Positions 6,701 to 11,619 of a stretch of 12,289 bases of DNA are shown here, piece by piece. How positions within the stretch are numbered: position 1 is the first letter of the stretch; the number at the start of each line of letters is the position of its first letter. The stretch comes from JBBTSQ01 sp038078755. GTDB lineage: Bacteria; Patescibacteriota; Minisyncoccia; Phycocordibacterales; JBAYGS01. The DNA lies in assembly GCA_038078755.1 (NCBI GenBank), contig JBBTSQ010000007.1:1-12289 (forward strand). Reading direction: 5' to 3'. The notes below the pieces were generated by a model. The model was not told the origin of the DNA. It saw nothing but the letters and a program-made list of their open reading frames with translations, and did not search any database. Made by a program: the position numbers and the translations under genes.

Positions 6701-7999
6701 TTATTGTGTTAACAGTTGCTCGCCGACTTGATAAATATCTCCGGCACCGATAGTCAGCACTACGGTATCTTTCGTCACTGTTCCCAGAAGCTGTCCGGTA
6801 ATTGCCGAAAAAGAATCGAGCGCATACGCTTCTTTTCCCGTCTTCGAAATTGCCTTGGCAAGTGCTTCGGAAGTGACGCTCGGATCAAACGGCTCTCGAG
6901 CCGCATAGATCGGCGCAAGCACCACCACATCAGCATCAACAAACGCATTCGCAAAATCAGCAAAAAGTAATTTAGTTCGACTAAAGAGATGGGGTTGAAA
7001 TACGGCAATAATCTTTTTGTCGGAGAACAGCTCGCGCGCGCCCGACAGTGTGGCTCTAATTTCGGTGGGGTGATGGCCATAATCATCGTAGACCAACGCC
7101 CCACCTGCGGTTTTTCCTTTGTATTCAAATCGGCGCCAAGTACCCGAAAAATGGGACAGGGCGGTTTCCGTCAGAGATGACGGAACGCCGAGGGTTGCCG
7201 CCGCCGCCGTGGCGGCGGCGGCATTAGCTTGGTTATGCTTCCCCGGCACTCGCAACAGCCTATCTTGAGCACATTGTGTGTAATCAATAATGGTCGCGAC
7301 CGCGCCCAACAGGGCTCCCTGCATATGTGGAGCTTCTGGATTGCAAATGATAAAACCGTCTTTCGGCACCTTTCGAACGATTTCATTAAACGCACTGACA
7401 ATATCGGCGATATCTTTGTAATAGTCGAGATGGTCATTATCAATATTAGTAATCACCAAAATTTTCGGCGACAAATTCAAAAAGGATCTTCGATATTCAC
7501 ATGCTTCTACCACAAAGAGTTCACTCTTCCCTGCTACAAAATTACTGTGCACATCTTTTAGCAATGAACCCACGATCACTGTTGGCTCCTTCTTTGCTTC
7601 TATCAAAATCTGGGCAATCATTGCGGTGGTAGTGGTCTTGCCGTGCGTCCCCGCAATCGCGATGGTATATTTATGTGCAGATACCCTACCCAACATCTCT
7701 GGGTAAGTAAGCACAGGGATCTTTTGCTGTATCGCCTCAGCGCACTCAGGATTTTCTAAATTGACCGCTATCGTATACACGACCAAATCGCAATTTTCCG
7801 GAATATTCGATGTGCGGTGACCCATATGAATAACCGCTCCGGCTTTCCGAAGTTCCTCCGTAACTTTTGATTCAGCACTATCCGATCCAGACACCCGTTT
7901 ACCTTCGAGGAGCATCATTGTAGCGATAGCAGATACACCGATTCCGCCGATGCCGATAAAATGAGCCGTTTGAACCTTTGTAAGATCAATCTTTTTCAC
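6701..7999 (-). CDS. murC: UDP-N-acetylmuramate--L-alanine ligase MurC
   Basis: MurC adds L-Ala to UDP-MurNAc with ATP in the cytoplasm, the first peptide step of peptidoglycan synthesis. The 432 residues show the three Mur-ligase domains: N-terminal UDP-binding Rossmann fold with FIGIGGIGVSAIA (14-26); central ATPase with GTHGKTTTT (117-125), the EACEYRRSF segment (165-173) and NIDNDHLDYY (185-194); and a C-terminal domain with GKHNQANA (253-260), DDYGHHPTEI (305-314) and GAGDIYQVG (418-426). It is shorter than E. coli MurC (491 aa) but no core motif is lost. The start is GTG (7997-7999), 6 nt after the -10 TACTAT. An alanine run (AAAATAAAA, about 260-268) is encoded by a GC-rich palindrome. 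It heads the murC-rsmI unit and is divergent from the PgeF-like gene. Confidence 0.95.
   Translation of the reverse strand: MKKIDLTKVQTAHFIGIGGIGVSAIATMMLLEGKRVSGSDSAESKVTEELRKAGAVIHMGHRTSNIPENCDLVVYTIAVNLENPECAEAIQQKIPVLTYPEMLGRVSAHKYTIAIAGTHGKTTTTAMIAQILIEAKKEPTVIVGSLLKDVHSNFVAGKSELFVVEACEYRRSFLNLSPKILVITNIDNDHLDYYKDIADIVSAFNEIVRKVPKDGFIICNPEAPHMQGALLGAVATIIDYTQCAQDRLLRVPGKHNQANAAAATAAAATLGVPSSLTETALSHFSGTWRRFEYKGKTAGGALVYDDYGHHPTEIRATLSGARELFSDKKIIAVFQPHLFSRTKLLFADFANAFVDADVVVLAPIYAAREPFDPSVTSEALAKAISKTGKEAYALDSFSAITGQLLGTVTKDTVVLTIGAGDIYQVGEQLLTQ
7197..7222. repeat. GCC/GGC trinucleotide palindrome inside murC
   Basis: A perfect 12-bp inverted repeat, GCCGCCGCCGCC (7197-7208) with GGCGGCGGCGGC (7211-7222), has only a 2-nt centre. 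It encodes the alanine run next to the conserved GKHNQANA motif. It is the strongest GC-only hairpin in the window and could fold in the mRNA or as a DNA cruciform. Confidence 0.8.
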
Positions 8000-8005
8000 T
8001 CACCT

Positions 8006-8014
8006 ATAGTACCA
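8006..8014 (-). promoter_or_regulatory. Extended -10 promoter for murC-rsmI
   Basis: The minus strand reads TGGTACTAT (TGn plus TACTAT), ending 6 nt before the GTG start. A partial -35 (TTGAGA) lies about 15 nt upstream of the hexamer. The intervening AGGTGA abuts the GTG too closely for a normal ribosome binding site, so a leaderless start is the simpler reading. Confidence 0.5.
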
Positions 8015-8034
8015 GACTTACTCATTTCTCAAAC

Positions 8035-8062
8035 TTGACATATATATAAAGATAGGTAATCT
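8035..8062 (+). promoter_or_regulatory. Sigma-70-type promoter of the PgeF-like gene
   Basis: A consensus -35 TTGACA (8035-8040) is followed, after a 16-bp AT-rich spacer, by -10 TAATCT (8057-8062). Transcription should start near 8069, leaving a leader of about 29 nt without a Shine-Dalgarno. It is divergent from and within 30 bp of the murC promoter. Confidence 0.65.
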
Positions 8063-8097
8063 GAAGAGCAGAACTTAGTTTTTTACAGACACAAACT

Positions 8098-8979
8098 ATG
8101 CACCTGTATCCTTCAAGTGGACACCTCGTCGGCCGAGCCAAAGTCTTTTGTTTTGGTCCTGGAAGAGAATACTTCAACTGGAGCCTCAATAGATTGCAGA
8201 CACAAGCGGATCTTGTCCCTCCTGACCATATCAATCTGTTCGTTCGGCTCGCGCGCGTTGCCCGCGACCTCACGATCGAGACTATCTATGCTCCGAGAGT
8301 GGCAGACTTCAATGCGCGATTGGCCACGTCCTCTGATTACCCTCATGTAATTATGATGGGGGAATGGCCACTTCGACTGCATCGAGGAGCTCCTGCCGCC
8401 GGTATGGAGATACCGAAAGGCACAGGACTCTTTGTTCCTACCGCAGATTGTCCAACGGTGATTGTGACAAATCCTGTCTCAAAACGTGTCATCGCCGCTC
8501 ACGCCGGGCTCAAGGAACTCGTCGATGTTGATTACATTCTGACCGGAAAAGCCAGCCGCGAAAATGGAAGTGTTGTGAGCGCCATGGTCAACTGCTTCCC
8601 AAAAGAAGAGCGGTGGGGGCTTATAGTCAAAAGCGTCTGTGGCATTGGCCCAGCGTGCTATACCCATCCGACCGACCATCAAACGTACGGTGAGCAAAAC
8701 AAAAAAATGCTCGCGTATCTAAAATCACACCTTGGCCGTTCGTGCGTATGTAATGCCGAGACTGATGGACGGATCAATCTCCACGGCATCATTCGGTCAC
8801 AAGCGATGTCCGAGGGTGTGCATTTTGAACACAACTCAGATGACTTGGTAGATACGTATTGTGATGTCGTTCCTGGCACCACACTCTATCAATGGCACTC
8901 ACACCGCCGAGCGGTGGACGAAGAGAAGCCAGAAGAAGCACTGAAACGCAACGGTGTGTTGGTGATTAATCCGGAGTAA
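8098..8979 (+). CDS. pgeF: PgeF/YfiH-family peptidoglycan-editing factor (Cu-oxidase_4/LACC1 family)
   Basis: The 293-residue protein has the metal-site motifs of the YfiH/PgeF/LACC1 family (PF02578): TADCPTVIV with C118, AAHAGLKEL with H135 (family form AHAGWRG), CGIGPACY (181-188, family form G(P)xIGPCCY), and WHSHRRAVDEE near the C-terminus where the family has SYRR. A third ligand, usually an His about 36 residues before the Cys, may be H83. In E. coli YfiH/PgeF hydrolyses UDP-MurNAc-L-Ser, removing errors made by MurC; other members act on purine nucleosides. The position divergent from murC fits the editing role. The middle (AGLKEL instead of AGWRG) and the C-terminus are divergent, so activity is not certain. 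It has its own promoter and a strong terminator and no Shine-Dalgarno. Confidence 0.85.
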   Translation: MHLYPSSGHLVGRAKVFCFGPGREYFNWSLNRLQTQADLVPPDHINLFVRLARVARDLTIETIYAPRVADFNARLATSSDYPHVIMMGEWPLRLHRGAPAAGMEIPKGTGLFVPTADCPTVIVTNPVSKRVIAAHAGLKELVDVDYILTGKASRENGSVVSAMVNCFPKEERWGLIVKSVCGIGPACYTHPTDHQTYGEQNKKMLAYLKSHLGRSCVCNAETDGRINLHGIIRSQAMSEGVHFEHNSDDLVDTYCDVVPGTTLYQWHSHRRAVDEEKPEEALKRNGVLVINPE

Positions 8980-9014
8980 CGCTGTGTGCTGTGGTTTGAG
9001 TGCGAAAACGACTT

Positions 9015-9047
9015 GCGGGGATTGCCAAAGGCAATCCCCGCTTTTTT
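9015..9047 (+). terminator. Intrinsic terminator of the PgeF-like gene
   Basis: A perfect 12-bp stem, GCGGGGATTGCC (9015-9026) with GGCAATCCCCGC (9030-9041), has a 3-nt AAA loop and is followed by TTTTTT. It lies 36 bp after the stop codon. Confidence 0.93.
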
Positions 9048-9073
9048 ACGCCTATACAGAGCCACCGTACGAC

Positions 9074-9106
9074 GCCATCTTTGATGACCCCGTCATCAAA
9101 GATGGC
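9074..9106. terminator. Second hairpin between convergent genes, containing the murD stop
   Basis: A perfect 14-bp stem, GCCATCTTTGATGA (9074-9087) with its complement (9093-9106), has a 5-nt loop. The murD stop (9096-9098) and last codons lie in one arm. No T-tract follows on the minus strand; on the plus strand it is followed by ATTTTCC. It probably blocks or processes 3' ends in this convergent pair rather than acting as a textbook murD terminator. Confidence 0.6.
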
Positions 9107-10559
9107 ATTTTCCTATACTATCTACTATCTTAAGAAACTGCTCTCCCCGATCATACTCATTCGTAAACATCCCAAAAGACGCAAACGCCGGCGAAAACAA
9201 AATGATGTCTCCCTTTTCTGCTTGTTCCATTGCTGTATGCACTGCCTCCGTAAGTGTTTTTTCTTCTTCTACCCTCATATTCATAAATCGTGAATCATGA
9301 ATCATGAATCTGATTTTCTCCGTCCCCGTCCCTGGCAAAAGCACCGCCACTTTGCAATACTTTGGAATTTCAGAAATGAGCGCGGACATATCGAGCCCCT
9401 TGTCTGCCCCACCAAAAATCAAGACAATATTTTTCCGTTCGTGCTCGCCAAGTGCTCGTAGTCCCGCAACCGTAGCGTCTGGTGTGGTGGCAGTGGTATC
9501 GTTGTATATTTTTACCCCATTGATTTCGCGAACAAACTCAAGTCTGCCGGCAACTCCAGTAAATTTTTCAAACGCACTTCGAATCATTCCACTCGAAAGT
9601 CCCAAAGCCTTCAAGGCCAAAAAAGCCAGCGTGGCATTTTCACGATTGTGTGCACCAACAAGTGTAATCTCCCAATCTAAGGGCAGTGCCATTGGCGGGG
9701 CTTCAATAATCGTCGCCGGAAAATCGCCTGGCATCTGCTGTTTGATTTTCTCCGCCACCGCTTTTCCTGCTACCAGTACATCCCCCGCTTTCTGATACAA
9801 AAAAATATTCGCCTTGTCTCTAAAATACTGCTCCATATCATTTTTATAGTAGTTCATATGATCCACCATCAGATTAGTGAATACAGAAATATGCGGACTA
9901 ATTCCGGCTTCACTTGTCCCGCGAAGCTCATTTTGCGAAGTGGGGCCAAAACCTTGGAGTTGCCATGAGTCGAGTTCGAGGACCACAATATCTCCCGCCT
10001 TAACTTCGGGAAGCAACGCCAGTGTCGAGACCCCCTGAATATTCCCGCCTAAGAAAATGTGCGGTACGCAAATTTTCTGGCCGACCATCCTGTCTGCGGG
10101 ATGGTGTAGGCCTTTCCACCCTGCATCAACGGCCTTTTTCAAACCTTCATATATCAAATGCGTGGTTGTCGTCTTGCCCCGTGTCCCAGTAATCCCTACA
10201 ATGGTCGCACCCGAAAGCTTTGCAAACAACGCCGTGCTCATCTCTATCGGAACACTGCATTTTTTCGCATGAGCAATATACGGAGAATCGAGTGGCACTC
10301 CCGCCGCCTTAATGACCATATCTCGATGTTCAAAATCTTCGAGCCGATGCTCGCCCAACACAAACGTGATATTTTTAAATCCAGCCAGTTCAGACAGAGA
10401 TGACACCAACTGCTCTCGAGTCTTAAGATCAGTCACAATGAGCTCCGCCCCACATTCAGCCAAAAACTTCGCATCCCCTACTCCGCGACCTAATACACCC
10501 AAACCAAGTAATGTAATTTTCTTGCCCTTAAAAAATTCTTTGTAATCAATCTCTGCCAT
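9096..10559 (-). CDS. murD: UDP-N-acetylmuramoyl-L-alanine--D-glutamate ligase MurD, enlarged
   Basis: MurD adds D-Glu to UDP-MurNAc-L-Ala using ATP. I chose ATG 10557-10559 (487 aa, MAEIDYKEFF); an in-frame GTG at 10563-10565 is closer to the promoter and could be used in a leaderless mRNA. Landmarks: N-terminal ITLLGLGVLGRG (15-26), P-loop GITGTRGKTTTT (122-133), LELDSWQLQ (194-202), VDHMNYY (232-238), likely carbamylated Lys in RDKANIF (about K249), VGAHNRENA (301-309), NDTTATTPDAT (353-363), FGGADKGLD (382-390), and C-terminal FSPAFASFGMF. It is about 40-50 residues longer than usual (E. coli 438). The excess falls in three places: about 144-166, 206-218 and 417-428; the first two coincide with small palindromes, the third with a 7-bp tandem repeat. 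The Lys of the usual NDSKAT motif is Thr. It stands alone, downstream of a terminator. Confidence 0.93.
   Translation of the reverse strand: MAEIDYKEFFKGKKITLLGLGVLGRGVGDAKFLAECGAELIVTDLKTREQLVSSLSELAGFKNITFVLGEHRLEDFEHRDMVIKAAGVPLDSPYIAHAKKCSVPIEMSTALFAKLSGATIVGITGTRGKTTTTHLIYEGLKKAVDAGWKGLHHPADRMVGQKICVPHIFLGGNIQGVSTLALLPEVKAGDIVVLELDSWQLQGFGPTSQNELRGTSEAGISPHISVFTNLMVDHMNYYKNDMEQYFRDKANIFLYQKAGDVLVAGKAVAEKIKQQMPGDFPATIIEAPPMALPLDWEITLVGAHNRENATLAFLALKALGLSSGMIRSAFEKFTGVAGRLEFVREINGVKIYNDTTATTPDATVAGLRALGEHERKNIVLIFGGADKGLDMSALISEIPKYCKVAVLLPGTGTEKIRFMIHDSRFMNMRVEEEKTLTEAVHTAMEQAEKGDIILFSPAFASFGMFTNEYDRGEQFLKIVDSIGKCHL
9276..9310 (-). repeat. 7-bp tandem repeat, five units, within murD
   Basis: On the minus strand the units read GATTCAT, GATTCAT, GATTCAC, GATTTAT, GAATATG. 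Because 7 is not a multiple of 3, the protein repeats every 7 residues: RFMIHDS then RFMNM. It lies in a loop of the C-terminal domain after LLPGTGTEKI. Confidence 0.85.
9907..9942. repeat. Palindrome-rich insertion within murD (second extra segment)
   Basis: GCTTC (9907-9911) pairs with GAAGC (9923-9927), and CACTT (9911-9915) with AAGTG (9938-9942). GCGAAG occurs twice directly (9921-9926, 9935-9940). The segment encodes the extra residues PTSQNELRGTSEA between the LDSWQLQGFG and ISPHISVF parts of the central domain. Confidence 0.5.
10084..10105. repeat. Inverted repeat within the first extra murD segment
   Basis: ACCATCC (10084-10090) and GGATGGT (10099-10105) form a 7-bp stem with an 8-nt loop. 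They sit in the segment encoding about residues 144-166 (WKGLHHPADRMVGQ), between the P-loop helix and IFLGGNIQG. Confidence 0.5.
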
Positions 10560-10568
10560 AGCCACTCA

Positions 10569-10577
10569 AGCATACCA
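10569..10577 (-). promoter_or_regulatory. Extended -10 promoter of murD
   Basis: The minus strand reads TGGTATGCT (TGn plus TATGCT), just downstream of the previous terminator. It ends 3 nt before the GTG at 10565 and 9 nt before the ATG at 10559, so the mRNA would be leaderless or have only a few leader bases. Confidence 0.45.
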
Positions 10578-10591
10578 GACCTACGCAAAAG

Positions 10592-10622
10592 AAAAAACCC
10601 AAGCGCTTTCACGCTTGGGTTT
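10592..10622 (-). terminator. Intrinsic terminator of the 233-residue gene
   Basis: An 11-bp stem, AAACCCAAGCG (10595-10605) with CGCTTGGGTTT (10612-10622), encloses a 6-nt loop. On the minus strand the run of T extends past the stem as TTTTTT. Confidence 0.9.
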
Positions 10623-10635
10623 CGAACCGACAGAA

Positions 10636-11337
10636 CTACCGAGCAAAGGCCTCCATCTCGAGCTCACGAAGAGCTTCCCGAGACGAAGCAACCCCCACTT
10701 GCAGTAGCGCATCAGACTGATGGACCGGGTTGATCCAAAACGACTTCGGACACTGATGCTTCGCACGCTTTGGCCGGTCTTGCCGAACAGGACGAGGGAT
10801 GAGCCGACAAAAGGTAGTGAGACTATGGGTCATCGGCCACTCACCAGTTTCGATGATGTAACGCCCAATCTCAGACCCGGTATTCACCACCGAACAATCT
10901 GCTTCGAGCTTGGCGTCAAACACACGCTCACCATCCACCACTTCAGGTTGGTAGCCCTTGGGCACCTTCCGATAATACGGCACACCAGGTATGAAGAACA
11001 CCTGCCGATTGACGACCTCGTAACACCCTCGACGATAATCATCGAGTATACCCTGCACCTCCATTGCCTTCAAGTCCCCAAAGAGGCGTAACCGCCTGAG
11101 GAACTCCGGAGAGAGCACCACATACTTCCACGGGACCCATTTCCCTGCTTTGCCACAGTCGACAGCAACGCCATCGGGGGAAATAAGCAGGTTGAGTTCG
11201 GCGAGGGTAATGGTGCGCGCGAGGGATTGAAAGATGTGCCAGAGGGTGATCATCGGCAAGAAGCCTGCCCATTGATTTCCGAGATACACCTCGAAGGCTT
11301 GCGTGTCCATGATGTCGGTCAACTTCGTCTTATGCAT
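10636..11337 (-). CDS. Hypothetical 233-residue protein, unknown family
   Basis: The ATG at 11335-11337 is preceded by GGAAAGG at 4-5 nt spacing. The protein starts MHKTKLTDIMDTQAFEVYLG. It has no clear signal peptide; a moderately hydrophobic stretch, FLPMITLWHIFQSLA (about 26-40), is too weak to call a membrane helix. Other visible traits are many aromatic residues in the middle (YEVVNRQVFFIPGVPYYRKV), a basic Pro/Arg stretch (RLIPRPVRQDRPKRAKHQ, about 178-195), and a C-terminal helix. The four Cys are scattered without a zinc-knuckle pattern. It is a complete single-gene unit with a sigma-70-like promoter, a leader of roughly 90 nt containing two hairpins, and a strong terminator. I do not recognise the family. 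GC is somewhat higher than in the ATPase/LTD genes. The expression signals make it a convincing gene. Confidence 0.75.
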   Translation of the reverse strand: MHKTKLTDIMDTQAFEVYLGNQWAGFLPMITLWHIFQSLARTITLAELNLLISPDGVAVDCGKAGKWVPWKYVVLSPEFLRRLRLFGDLKAMEVQGILDDYRRGCYEVVNRQVFFIPGVPYYRKVPKGYQPEVVDGERVFDAKLEADCSVVNTGSEIGRYIIETGEWPMTHSLTTFCRLIPRPVRQDRPKRAKHQCPKSFWINPVHQSDALLQVGVASSREALRELEMEAFAR

Positions 11338-11348
11338 GTTACCTTTCC

Positions 11349-11363
11349 GAGCTTTTGAAGCTC
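11349..11363 (-). promoter_or_regulatory. Leader hairpin next to the ribosome binding site
   Basis: GAGCTT (11349-11354) and AAGCTC (11358-11363) form a 6-bp stem with a 3-nt loop. On the minus strand it ends just before GGAAAGG, so it could influence translation of the 233-residue gene. Confidence 0.5.
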
Positions 11364-11392
11364 TACTGTTGGTTTGTCTTGTTGATTGTAGG

Positions 11393-11415
11393 CCAAAGTG
11401 CTACAGGCACTTTGG
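11393..11415 (-). promoter_or_regulatory. Leader hairpin near the transcription start
   Basis: A perfect 9-bp stem, CCAAAGTGC (11393-11401) with GCACTTTGG (11407-11415), has a 5-nt loop and no following T-tract. It lies near the 5' end of the predicted leader of the 233-residue gene, so it may stabilise the mRNA or bind a regulator. Confidence 0.6.
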
Positions 11416-11433
11416 GAACCAATTCTGCATTCT

Positions 11434-11462
11434 AGCTTAGCATATATAATATAAAAAGTCAA
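11434..11462 (-). promoter_or_regulatory. Sigma-70-type promoter of the 233-residue gene
   Basis: On the minus strand, -35 TTGACT (11457-11462), a 17-bp very AT-rich spacer, and an extended -10 TGCTAAGCT (hexamer 11434-11439). Predicted start is near 11427, about 90 nt upstream of the ATG. Confidence 0.65.
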
Positions 11463-11480
11463 GCATTACAAATAATTCGC

Positions 11481-11529
11481 AAATTAAGAAACACAGCACC
11501 TTTCGGGAAAGGTGCGGGGTCCTTAATTT
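11481..11529. other. Two-tier stem-loop between the two unknown genes
   Basis: An outer stem, AAATTAAG (11481-11488) with CTTAATTT (11522-11529), encloses 6-7 nt unpaired bases on each side and an inner 8-bp stem, GCACCTTT (11496-11503) with AAAGGTGC (11508-11515), with a CGGG loop. It lies upstream of the promoter and downstream of the neighbouring terminator, in the 282-bp gap 11338-11619. It could be a small structured RNA, a protein-binding site or a dispersed palindrome. Confidence 0.55.
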
Positions 11530-11563
11530 TGCACCCACTCGCAGATTCGCGGACAAAATTGGG

Positions 11564-11598
11564 AAAAAGAAAACCTCTTGGGAATTGGACCCAAGAGG
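11564..11598 (-). terminator. Intrinsic terminator of the right-end gene
   Basis: A 9-bp stem, CCTCTTGGG (11574-11582) with CCCAAGAGG (11590-11598), has a 7-nt loop. On the minus strand it is followed by TTTTCTTTTT. It lies 21 bp after the stop at 11620-11622. Confidence 0.9.
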
Positions 11599-11619
11599 CT
11601 CATAAGCGGACAGAACAGA

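Noticed and set aside
9304..9795. Plus-strand open frame of 163 codons
   Set aside because: It is antisense to conserved MurD sequence and is a shadow of its codon use.
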